Source: Oscillospiraceae bacterium
GTDB taxonomy: Bacteria; Bacillota; Clostridia; Oscillospirales; Ruminococcaceae
DNA: 64,000 bases
Direction of reading: 5' to 3'
Assembly (NCBI GenBank): GCA_028692035.1
Contig: JAQUYD010000004.1
Location: 62,001 to 126,000, forward strand
Shown here: one piece after another, positions 8,235-15,205 of the stretch
Layout of the letters: each line of letters opens with the position of its first letter
Numbering within the stretch: position 1 is the first letter of the stretch
Notes under the pieces: model-generated
Seen by the model: the letters and a program-made list of their open reading frames with translations, nothing else
Databases searched by the model: none
Told to the model about the DNA's origin: nothing
Program-made: the position numbers and the translations under genes

Positions 8235-8263
8235 ATTATAAAAAAACCCGCGGAAAATGTCAA
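8235..8263 (-). promoter_or_regulatory. Consensus sigma-A promoter of oadB leader
   Basis: On the minus strand, TTGACA (8263-8258), exactly 17 bases, TATAAT (8240-8235): a perfect consensus promoter. Confidence 0.9.
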
Positions 8264-8280
8264 GCGAAGAGGCCGCTGGA

Positions 8281-8895
8281 TTAGGATTTTTTTGCGTATT
8301 CTTCCAAAAGGCCGGCCAGCTGCGCCACGTCGACGCTGTTATCCTTTTGATATTTGACCCGGCCCAGCAGCTGCCGCAGTTCTTTGCGCTTGAGTGCCGG
8401 CGCGGAAGCTTTGACATAGACCTCGGTTTTTTTGCGGGAACCTGCAAAAACCACCAGATTTTCCATCTGGATATTATAGACGTTGTGCTTGGCAAAAATC
8501 TGCCGCACAACAGCAAGCCCCTTTTCCCCCTCAATCAGCGGATTGGGGAAATAACTCTTTTTGCTGCCGCCGTCTACCCGGCTCCACTTTTCGTCCCGCT
8601 CCTGCCCGTAATAGGCGGCAGATTCGCCCAGGCAGGTGACAAAGGAGATCCCGTAAAATCCAATCAGCGCATAATCAAAATGGGCGGTTTTCCCGTCGAT
8701 TTCCAGATCCAGATCGGTCAGCACCTTGAACTGCCGGATCCCGGCGTAGCGCTTGAGCATCGCGGTCACCTTGCGGCGGCAGACTTTTGGGTTGGTGCTG
8801 CGCCGGATCAGCCACAAAATCAACAAAAACACCAGGGCCACCGCTGTCAGGCCCACCGCCAGCATCGTTTCATTGGAAAGGTTCCAGTTCGGCAA
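8281..8895 (-). CDS. Membrane-anchored NERD-like domain protein
   Basis: A 204-residue protein with one N-terminal membrane helix (about residues 10-30), then a basic linker and a soluble domain. FDYALIGFYGISFVTCLG and the later W-x-R ... YFPNPLIEG follow the spacing of NERD (nuclease-related) domains, in which the first stretch carries the D-x(n)-E-x-K nuclease core. Here the expected lysine after the second strand is not evident (TCLGES), so nuclease activity is doubtful. The protein may bind nucleic acid at the membrane or be a degenerate member. The assignment is tentative. Confidence 0.5.
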   Translation of the reverse strand: MPNWNLSNETMLAVGLTAVALVFLLILWLIRRSTNPKVCRRKVTAMLKRYAGIRQFKVLTDLDLEIDGKTAHFDYALIGFYGISFVTCLGESAAYYGQERDEKWSRVDGGSKKSYFPNPLIEGEKGLAVVRQIFAKHNVYNIQMENLVVFAGSRKKTEVYVKASAPALKRKELRQLLGRVKYQKDNSVDVAQLAGLLEEYAKKS

Positions 8896-8929
8896 AACAC
8901 ATCATCCTTTGTCAAAAAATCATTGATAG

Positions 8930-8947
8930 GGCCGTACCGGTACGGCC
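8930..8947. repeat. 18-bp perfect palindrome between dCMP deaminase and NERD-like gene
   Basis: GGCCGTACCGGTACGGCC is self-complementary over all 18 bases. It has no adjoining T run on either strand, so it could be a protein-binding site or a terminator remnant. Confidence 0.6.
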
Positions 8948-8989
8948 GATCTAAATAGTATACCATTTTGGCGACAAAATCTCAAGGGC

Positions 8990-9481
8990 TTAGTAACCGG
9001 CGGGGCCCTCCAGCGATTCGTCCTTTTCCACCCATTCGTCCTTGACCGAGATCACCCGGAAGTGCTCTTTGTCGTCCCGGACGATCACCGTATCGATCCC
9101 GGCGTTGATGATCATGCGCTTGCACATGGCGCAGGAGTTGGCGTTTTGGACATATTCGCCGGTGGCACATTCCCGGCCGACCAGATACATGGTGGCGCCG
9201 ATCATGTCCGCTCTGGCGGCGTGGATGATGGCGTTGGCCTCCGCATGGACGGAACGGCACAGCTCATACCGCTGCCCCCGGGGGATCTGCAGTTTTTCCC
9301 GGGTGCAGTAGCCCAGGTCGGTACAGTTGGCCCGGCCGCGGGGCGCACCCACATAGCCGGTGGAAATGATCTGGTCATTCTTCACGATGATTGCCCCGTA
9401 CAGCCGCCTAAGGCAGGTGCCGCGGGTCAACACCGTTTCCGCGATGTCCAGATAATAGTTGATTTTGTCTCTCCGTGTCAT
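8990..9481 (-). CDS. Deoxycytidylate (dCMP) deaminase, ComEB family
   Basis: A 163-residue zinc deaminase converting dCMP to dUMP for thymidylate synthesis. The HAE active-site motif occurs in SVHAEANAI (zinc His and catalytic Glu), and the second zinc motif reads SCAMC (family PCxxC, Pro replaced by Ser). The N-terminal TRRDKINYYLDIAETVLTRGTC matches the family. The frame stays open 24 codons further upstream, but the ATG at 9481 is preceded by AAGGAGG with correct spacing and matches the usual N terminus. Confidence 0.9.
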   Translation of the reverse strand: MTRRDKINYYLDIAETVLTRGTCLRRLYGAIIVKNDQIISTGYVGAPRGRANCTDLGYCTREKLQIPRGQRYELCRSVHAEANAIIHAARADMIGATMYLVGRECATGEYVQNANSCAMCKRMIINAGIDTVIVRDDKEHFRVISVKDEWVEKDESLEGPAGY

Positions 9482-9645
9482 ATCCAGTTTACCTCCTTGG
9501 CCCAGGGATTTATCCTTATCATAAAAGATTTTTTGCCCTTTTGCAATGGACATTTTGTAAACGACAGGCAGATGTGATAAAATGAAGACGGAAAAGAGGG
9601 CTTTTGCCCGAAACTAGGAGGGAACCCCTCCGAGGGAGGCGACGT

Positions 9646-10521
9646 ATGTCCCAGCTATCCAACATCAAAACCGTCCGGGAAATCCTTTCCCGGCACGGCT
9701 TTACCTTTTCAAAAAAGCTCGGCCAGAATTTTATCATCAACCCGTCGGTCTGTCCCCGCATTGCACAAATGGGCGGCGCCGGGCCGGACGCCGGCGTGCT
9801 GGAGGTCGGCCCGGGGCTGGGGGTACTCACCTGGGAACTGGCTGCCCGGGCAAAAAAGGTCGTGGCGATCGAGCTGGACGAGCGGTTGCTGCCGGTGCTG
9901 GGGGAAACCCTTGCCGAGTTTGACAACGTCACCGTTTTGCAGGGGGACGTGCTGAAGATCGATTTGGCAGCGCTGATTCAGCGGGAGTTTTCTGGCATGG
10001 AGGTGGTGGTATGTGCCAATCTGCCATACTATATCACCTCTCCCATCCTGATGGGCCTTTTGGAGGCGCGATTACCGGTTCGGTCTATCACCGTCATGGT
10101 CCAAAAGGAAGCCGCCGCCCGCATCTGCGCCGAGCCGGGCAGCAAAAACGCCGGGGCGCTCAGCGCGGCGGTGCATTATTACGCCCAGCCCCAGGTGCTG
10201 TTCTCCGTTTCCCGCGGTAGCTTTATGCCTGCGCCGGAGGTGGATTCATCGGTGATCCGGTTGGATGTGCGCCCCCACCCGGCCGTTTCTCCCCAGGATG
10301 AAACGCTGTTTTTTAAGGTGATCCGCGCCGGTTTTTCCCAGCGGCGCAAAACCCTGGCCAATTCCCTTTCCTCCGGATTGGCCTTGCCCAAGGAGCAGGC
10401 CATCGCCGCCCTAGCAGGCGCGCAGATCCGGCCAAACGCCCGGGCAGAGGAGCTAACGCTGGAAGATTTTTGCCGCCTGGCATCGCAGATTTTCGAAGAG
10501 GATTTTGACAAAAAAGTTTAA
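9646..10521 (+). CDS. rsmA: 16S rRNA (adenine1518-N6/adenine1519-N6)-dimethyltransferase
   Basis: A 291-residue KsgA/RsmA enzyme that dimethylates two adenines in helix 45 of 16S rRNA using SAM. Motifs in order: FSKKLGQNFIIN at the N terminus, VLEVGPGLGVLTWEL (SAM-binding motif I, residues ~48-62), VVAIELDERL (motif II), LQGDVLKID, and CANLPYYITSPI, the NLPY catalytic motif IV. The C-terminal RNA-binding part includes PAPEVDSSVIRL. The ATG at 9646 follows GAGGGAGG. Confidence 0.96.
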   Translation: MSQLSNIKTVREILSRHGFTFSKKLGQNFIINPSVCPRIAQMGGAGPDAGVLEVGPGLGVLTWELAARAKKVVAIELDERLLPVLGETLAEFDNVTVLQGDVLKIDLAALIQREFSGMEVVVCANLPYYITSPILMGLLEARLPVRSITVMVQKEAAARICAEPGSKNAGALSAAVHYYAQPQVLFSVSRGSFMPAPEVDSSVIRLDVRPHPAVSPQDETLFFKVIRAGFSQRRKTLANSLSSGLALPKEQAIAALAGAQIRPNARAEELTLEDFCRLASQIFEEDFDKKV

Positions 10522-10569
10522 AATCACCGGGTGTTTTAGGCATAATTTGTTCATATTTGTGTGTTATTC

Positions 10570-10690
10570 TAAAAATAAAGAGAGAACTTCCAGTCTACGG
10601 CTTGTAAGAGCCTTGCGGCTGGAATGGGCCCCAAAAGGCCCCAAACGGGAGATTGCCATCGGAAAAATATCAGCTTTTCCAACGGCGTTC
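10570..10690 (+). promoter_or_regulatory. Possible structured 5' leader of the Usp-like gene
   Basis: The 186 bases between rsmA and the next ATG contain several nested complementary segments: TTCCAG (10588-10593) with CTGGAA (10619-10624) around an inner GGCT/AGCC hairpin, GGGCC with GGCCC around 10627-10642, and GGAAAA with TTTTCC around 10661-10681. No riboswitch class was recognised. It may be an unrecognised structured RNA or only a GC-rich untranslated region. Confidence 0.3.
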
Positions 10691-10707
10691 AGGAACGGAG
10701 GTATCAC

Positions 10708-11151
10708 ATGAACCGTCTGACGTTGTCAGAACAGACACAGCACCCTACAAAACGCCATACTGTCGTTTGCGTCACCAACCAATTCCACTGTGAACGGCTG
10801 ATCCGGGCTGGCCGGCTGATTGCCGAGCTTTCCAAAACCGCACTGCTGGTTATCAACGTTTCCAGCCCCGACCTAAGCGAAAACGACGCGAAGGCGTTGG
10901 AGTATTTGTTTCAAGTATCCAAGGACAACGGCGCGGAAATGACCGTGCTGTATTCGGACGATCCCATGCGGCAGCTGACCAAATTTATTAAAGAGACCAA
11001 AGCCGTCAACGTGGTCACCGGCATGGCGGCCCAACAAAATTCCCCCCTGCCGAATTTGTGGCGGAAGTTTACCAGCACCCATTTTTTTACCGTGACAGAG
11101 GATGGCTCTTTTGCCGAACAGGAAACCGCCCAGTCGTCACACATTGCATAA
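10708..11151 (+). CDS. Small KdpD/UspA-like protein of unknown role
   Basis: A 147-residue protein. TVVCVTNQFHCERLIRAGRLIAE followed by TALLVINVSSPD resembles the nucleotide-binding fold of the universal-stress-protein-like domain found in KdpD sensor kinases (CV-T-xx-x-C-x-R-LI-x-x-G). VTGMAAQQNSPLPNLWRKF fits the second half of that fold. No kinase or membrane part is present and no kdp genes are nearby. It may bind ATP or a nucleotide second messenger, but this is inference. The ATG at 10708 is preceded by CGGAGG. Confidence 0.55.
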   Translation: MNRLTLSEQTQHPTKRHTVVCVTNQFHCERLIRAGRLIAELSKTALLVINVSSPDLSENDAKALEYLFQVSKDNGAEMTVLYSDDPMRQLTKFIKETKAVNVVTGMAAQQNSPLPNLWRKFTSTHFFTVTEDGSFAEQETAQSSHIA

Positions 11152-11160
11152 AATCGCACC

Positions 11161-11190
11161 GGCGGCAGGCGGCAATGCCTGCCGCCTTTT
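11161..11190 (+). terminator. Intrinsic terminator
   Basis: GGCGGCAGGC pairs with GCCTGCCGCC (10 bp), followed by TTTT. It separates the Usp-like gene from the hydrolase. Confidence 0.8.
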
Positions 11191-11229
11191 CATGTTCGCA
11201 GGTTTTTACGCTTTTGAAAGGAGTTTGCC

Positions 11230-12162
11230 ATGATGTACGATGAGAAACGGGCCTTTTCTTTTCCCAGCGCCGACCAGATCCACACCATCCAGGCGGTTAC
11301 CTGGTTCCCCACCGGTCAGCCCTGCCGGGCGATCATCCAGGTATCCCACGGGATGACGGAGTATTTTGGGCGCTATGAGGAATTTGCCCATGCGATGACC
11401 CGGCAAGGTTTCGCCGTGTCCGGCCATGACCACCTGGGCCACAAAACCAGCGTGCGAAACGATAGTGAGTTGGGCTACTTTGCGGAAAAAGACGGCTGGA
11501 AACTAGTGATCGAGGATCTGCATGCCCACACCCTGGCACTGAAAAAGCAGTACCCCGGCACGCCGGTTTTTCTGCTGGGCCACTCCATGGGCTCCTTTAT
11601 AGCCCGCTGCTACCTGATCTGTTACAGCGATCTTTTAGATGGTGCGGTGATTGTGGGTACCGGCGGGCCAAACCCCGCTGCAAAGGCCGGAAAGCTGCTG
11701 GCCCAAAGCCTGTGCCAAATCGGGAAGGGCACGTCCCCCAGTCCCTTGTTACACAAGATGGCTTTCGGCAGTTACAACCGCCGGTTTGATGGGCGCACCC
11801 CTTATGACTGGCTGACCCGCGATGTCCAGATCGTGGACCGGTATGCCGCCGACCCCTACTGCACCTTCCTGTTTACTGCATCGGGCTTTCGGGACCTGTT
11901 CACTCTGTACGAACAGGCCAATCGTCCGGCGGCCTTTCAGGCGGTTCCCAAAACCTTTCCGCTGCTGGTGATTTCCGGTGGGGAGGATCCGGTAGGCGGC
12001 TATGGGGAAGGCCCCCGCCAGGTGGCCCAGATGTTGAAAGAGACCGGCCACGTGGATGTAACCTTGCAGCTGTATCCCGGCGGCAGGCACGAAATCCTCA
12101 ACGAGACCAACCGGCGCGAGGTGTACGACAGGTTGGCCGCCTGGATCGGCCGACGAATTTAG
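11230..12162 (+). CDS. Alpha/beta hydrolase, monoacylglycerol lipase-like
   Basis: A 310-residue serine hydrolase of the Hydrolase_4 (monoacylglycerol lipase / lysophospholipase PldB) group. The oxyanion-hole HG motif is in VSHGMTEYFGRYEEFA, the nucleophile elbow is LLGHSMGSF (Ser near residue 120), the Asp is likely in SGGEDPVGG, and the final His in YPGGRHEILNE. No signal peptide, so cytoplasmic. It probably cleaves monoglycerides or lysophospholipids. AAAGGAG lies 10 bases before the ATG. Confidence 0.88.
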   Translation: MMYDEKRAFSFPSADQIHTIQAVTWFPTGQPCRAIIQVSHGMTEYFGRYEEFAHAMTRQGFAVSGHDHLGHKTSVRNDSELGYFAEKDGWKLVIEDLHAHTLALKKQYPGTPVFLLGHSMGSFIARCYLICYSDLLDGAVIVGTGGPNPAAKAGKLLAQSLCQIGKGTSPSPLLHKMAFGSYNRRFDGRTPYDWLTRDVQIVDRYAADPYCTFLFTASGFRDLFTLYEQANRPAAFQAVPKTFPLLVISGGEDPVGGYGEGPRQVAQMLKETGHVDVTLQLYPGGRHEILNETNRREVYDRLAAWIGRRI

Positions 12163-12230
12163 GCCGCAGGTGAAAAACAAACTGGGCCTTCCACGGCAGG
12201 GCTACGATCCCGCAGGATGGTGCAATGATC

Positions 12231-12274
12231 AAGAGCCGGCAGAGTTTCAGAAGAAACCCTGCCGGCTCTTTTTC
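12231..12274 (+). terminator. Intrinsic terminator after the hydrolase
   Basis: An 18-bp stem with one mismatch (AAGAGCCGGCAG-A-GTTTC against its complement), 4-base loop, then T5. The same stem could serve the minus-strand genes arriving from the right. Nothing else is seen between 12163 and 12387. Confidence 0.85.
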
Positions 12275-12387
12275 GTGCGGCGGCATCGATTTTCTCCGGG
12301 GTCAAGTTCGTTTCAAATGTGTTTCTGTAACGGGACACAACGATTCTTCCTTTCCCTCACTCTTTCGATTTTGTTGGTAGCTTACGT

Positions 12388-12600
12388 TTACAAGGGCTGT
12401 AGCCAAGTAAACGGGACCATCGGGATATTCCGCAGCACCCCATACGCCAACAAGCCGTAAAACACGCCGACTAGCAGCCGATCGGGAATGTGGCGGTCGA
12501 TGTGATTTTGGCCGGTAAACACCCAATTACCCAGCTTTGCCAAATAATACAGGGAACCCACGGCGATGCCAGTGGCCGCCAACAGCGCGGCGGCCACCAC
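12388..12600 (-). CDS. Small hypothetical membrane protein
   Basis: A 70-residue ORF from a GTG codon, with two hydrophobic segments and the ending RNIPMVPFTWLQPL. In the same frame, coding-like sequence continues upstream (KRAPSFLLRTVV), so the true start may lie earlier without an ATG. It follows the CD225-type reading frame by about 30 bases on the same strand. Family not recognised. As its neighbours are frameshifted, this gene may also be decaying. Confidence 0.4.
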   Translation of the reverse strand: MVAAALLAATGIAVGSLYYLAKLGNWVFTGQNHIDRHIPDRLLVGVFYGLLAYGVLRNIPMVPFTWLQPL

Positions 12601-12629
12601 AGTTCGGAGAAGAAACGACGGCGCGCGTT

Positions 12630-13335
12630 TTAATATTGGGTGCCAATCGCCGCCAACACGGAAAGCGTAAAGTAGAGGATTGCAAACACAGCGCCAACAC
12701 AGCCGCCGATAATCGAGAATAATTTAGATTTTTTGGCCGCACCCTGTGCAAGCTGGTAATTGCCCACCGCCATGGCTGAATTGATTTTTGAGGCATATAC
12801 GATACTGACGATCCCCAGCGGCAGGCAACAAGCAACTGATACAATAATGGACCACACCAAATAAGGCGTCTGGTCAATTGGAGGGGCCGCAAAGTACGGC
12901 GGGACAAAGCTGTTTGGTTTCGCCTGAAATGGTGTAGGCGTCGGTTTCGCCAATCGTCCCGCACTGCTGGCAACAATTTGAAAATCCGTTTTGGTGCAGG
13001 AACTGGGTGAGATCCTCCAATGCCGTTCGGATATTCTCCTGGGTTTTTGCCTTTGTCCTCCCAACCCTGATGCCGTAGGTAACTCTAAACCGCTGGACCG
13101 TACAACCCAACAGCGCTTTGGAAGACTTAGCCACCGCCTTGAGCGTTTTGACATCTGGCAACTGCCCGCCCTGGCAGACCGACACGCTGACCTGCAATAA
13201 TTGATTGGATTGCTCAGAAAGCGCCAAAACAACGTTGTAGCCGTCGCGCACGCCGAAAAGCGTTCCGGTTTGGCCGTCCTCCTCCAAACCGATTGCGGCG
13301 GCCGACTCTTGGGCCAATCGTAAGGTTTTGTTCAT
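12630..13335 (-). pseudogene. Zinc-ribbon / CD225-type membrane protein, split by a frameshift
   Basis: The first frame (13335 down to about 12874) encodes an N-terminal soluble domain and a cysteine cluster (CCQQC ... LCPAVLC), then runs into a stop. The +1 frame continues with a proline-rich linker (FVPPYFAAPPIDQTPY) and a two-helix CD225/dispanin-type membrane domain (LVWSIIVSVACCLPLGIVS ... VYASKINSAM, then a second helix ending IGTQY) to 12630. Related proteins in clostridia join a zinc ribbon to this domain in one frame. A one-base indel around 12900-12930 splits them here: a pseudogene, a sequencing error, or programmed frameshifting. No classical slippery heptamer is seen. Confidence 0.6.
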
Positions 13336-13347
13336 CCTTATTTCTCC

Positions 13348-13602
13348 TCAAAATAGATTTTCATTGCTTCTCTGTGGTGCCATTGATAATTTTTTCCTAC
13401 TGTTGCCGCAAACCGCAACGCGGCAAACAACGACAGCATCGTAACACAGGGGAACCAGCAAGACCCACGGGGACAACGCCGCCGGCTGCCGCAGCAGGTC
13501 GTAAAGGTACCCATTGCCGCCCAAGATCACTAGGCAAGCCAGCAACAACATCCCGATGTCCGGCCAGCGGTTATTGCCCCCGCTGCGCTTTGCGCCTGGC
13601 AT
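13348..13602 (-). CDS. Small hypothetical membrane protein
   Basis: An 84-residue ORF with two hydrophobic segments (DIGMLLLACLVILGGNGYLY and PWVLLVPLCYDAVVVC). The ATG overlaps, out of frame, the last 32 bases of the 49-residue gene upstream, and a GGGGAGG sits about 30 bases before it. In frame the sequence just upstream reads IWIFRSFF, which looks like a normal N terminus without a start codon, so the true start may have been lost. It ends 12 bases before the zinc-ribbon/CD225 gene and may be cotranscribed with it. Confidence 0.45.
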   Translation of the reverse strand: MPGAKRSGGNNRWPDIGMLLLACLVILGGNGYLYDLLRQPAALSPWVLLVPLCYDAVVVCRVAVCGNSRKKLSMAPQRSNENLF

Positions 13603-13720
13603 AAAAAACGAGCGGAAAATCCAGATGATATCCTCCCCACCAAATACTTATGAAAAAATTAACGAAGACCATAAACATCAGGTATAAAATCCGCATTGTC
13701 CAAATAACCAGCTGTTCCAT
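13571..13720 (-). CDS. 49-residue single-helix membrane protein
   Basis: MEQLVIWTMRILYLMFMVFV begins a 49-residue protein with one membrane helix and a basic C terminus (ARRKAQRGQ). The start codon has GAGGAG at good spacing (minus strand 13731-13726). It overlaps the next small membrane protein gene by 32 bases. Family not recognised. Confidence 0.5.
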   Translation of the reverse strand: MEQLVIWTMRILYLMFMVFVNFFISIWWGGYHLDFPLVFYARRKAQRGQ

Positions 13721-14129
13721 AGTGCTCCTCTCAGAGTGACCGCCTTTTCGTGGTTGCCGGCGGGATCGGATAATTTGGGAACCGTTTCCTCTATGATATG
13801 GCTCTTATCGTGGGAACAAACCTTGTACCGGTGCCCCTGGGTATTCCAAGTTGGCTCAACGTCCGTGATCCAATCTCCATAGTCATGGCCCAGGGCCTCA
13901 ATATCCCGCGTTTCTTGGTGGCTATCGTTATTTTTACAAGCGCGCGTTTCAACGCCCTTTTCTTCACATGTAGCAGGGATCGTAATTTCCCAATCGCCCA
14001 GCTGTGACCTGTCGGCTGAATGGCCTCTACATACTGTCTTCCACAATAAATGCAGGTGTATGTGATGGAACCAGCGGTATCCTCTGTCGCATCGACAATA
14101 ACTGTATCATATACATGCCCGCAGACCAA
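13678..14129 (-). pseudogene. Remnant of a surface protein with GH(D/S)-Y-G-D-W repeats
   Basis: Two overlapping frames encode consecutive parts of one protein. The first (14129 down to about 13990) reads ITYTCIYCGRQYVEAIQPTGHSW. The second carries on with LGDWEITIPATCEEKG, then EALGHDYGDWITDVEPTWNTQG and KVCSHDKSHIIEETVPKL. These are the small Cys/His-Trp repeats (T-C-x-x-x-G ... C-x-x-C ... GHxYGxW) common in large secreted clostridial proteins. The N-terminal part, signal peptide and any anchor are missing and the frame is broken near 13990, so this is a truncated, frameshifted fragment. It directly follows a damaged LytTR regulator. Confidence 0.65.
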
Positions 14130-14170
14130 AACCGTCGCATCTGCGCGTTGACGTCAAAATACAAAATGTC

Positions 14171-14614
14171 CTACACGCGAATGTTATGGGTTTGGCCGCC
14201 GCTGGTCACGGAGATGTATTTTGCGGAAAGCGCATGGGACTCCTGGGCGATCCGCCCGACAACATCGTTTATTTTTTCTTGCGTAACCTCGCCCTTTATC
14301 ATATAGTTAAGTGCGCCTATCTCATATCCACTCCGCCAATAGACATCCGAACCGGTTAAGAATACGATACTGTTTCGATAACCATAACCGCGAATATCCT
14401 TCGCGAGTTTTATCCCATCAATGTCCGGCATACGAAGGTCAAGAAAAACAGCGTCTACCGGTAGTACGGAATCTTCCAGAGCAAAGATTACCTGGCTTGC
14501 ATTATTAAATTTTTTTAGTTCCAATGGTTCATTTAGCTCATCTGCAGCCTTTTTTATATATGCGGCATGGCATTCCAGATCCGCTTGATTATCATCGCAA
14601 ATTATGATTCGCAC
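14171..14614 (-). pseudogene. LytTR-type response regulator cut by a nonsense codon and truncation
   Basis: The open frame gives a full receiver domain: IIICDDNQADLE (acidic pocket), VDAVFLDLRMPDIDG with the phospho-acceptor Asp, FLTGSD and the Lys-containing MIKGEV. A linker leads to KYISVTSGGQTHNIRV, the first strand of a LytTR DNA-binding domain. There a TAG ends the frame; reading past it continues in register with DILYFDVNAQMRR, typical LytTR sequence, before homology stops and the GH-repeat fragment begins. So a sense codon (probably GAG) became TAG and the rest of the DNA-binding domain was deleted. No histidine kinase partner is nearby. Confidence 0.7.
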
Positions 14615-14639
14615 CGCATCGTTTCCTCCTTCCTCTTAA

Positions 14640-15122
14640 GCAAAGGGTAGCGCCTGCCCTGACTGCTTATTAGGCGGTTTCGGCAATTGATTTCTCTTTT
14701 TTCACTTTTATTATCAGACTACGGCAAAGCCCCCAGAATAGCAAGTGAATAAAGCGCAAAAAATTCAAAATTTAGACAAAATCATTGTTACAAAACCACA
14801 GGAAACGCTGCCTTTTCGCTATATGGAATTTTTTCTCTCTGTCTGGCAAGGATTTTTTAGATAAAAGTTTTTTCTCTTTGAAACGGCAGGTTCTTGCAAA
14901 TCCACCGTAAATCAGGTGTGAATTAGCCTCTTTCCCCTTTTGGGGGTGAACGCCGTGCAAAATCGTTTGTATCAAGCCATTGCATAGCAACGTACTTGAC
15001 CCCCATCCCGTGGAAAAATTCCTTCTGCTGCATTGCGGAGCCTAACAGTTCATCCCGTGATTATGCCCAAAAAAAGCCTTGTTTTTTCAGCATAGATCCG
15101 TGCGTTCGCCTCATAAAACCGC
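14640..15122. other. Intergenic region without a recognisable gene
   Basis: An AT-rich stretch. A short minus-strand frame at 14772-14990 has no ribosome binding site or recognisable sequence. Only the promoter of the MFS gene at its right end is clear. Confidence 0.5.
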
Positions 15123-15151
15123 TTGCAGTTTCCAACTTTTTCCGATATGAT
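15123..15151 (+). promoter_or_regulatory. Probable sigma-A promoter of the MFS gene
   Basis: TTGCAG (15123-15128), 17 bases, TATGAT (15146-15151), followed by the coding region about 55 bases downstream. Confidence 0.6.
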
Positions 15152-15205
15152 GAACACAACGGGATGTTCTATCCTGTCTTATCAAAACGTGCGGGAGGGA
15201 TTTCC

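Noticed and set aside
12527-12976. 149-codon minus-strand frame in the CD225-type gene
   Set aside because: It is the third frame over the zinc-ribbon/CD225 gene, Arg-rich and without domain pattern; the other two frames explain the region.
14772-14990. 72-codon minus-strand frame
   Set aside because: No ribosome binding site, composition like noncoding sequence, no family resemblance.
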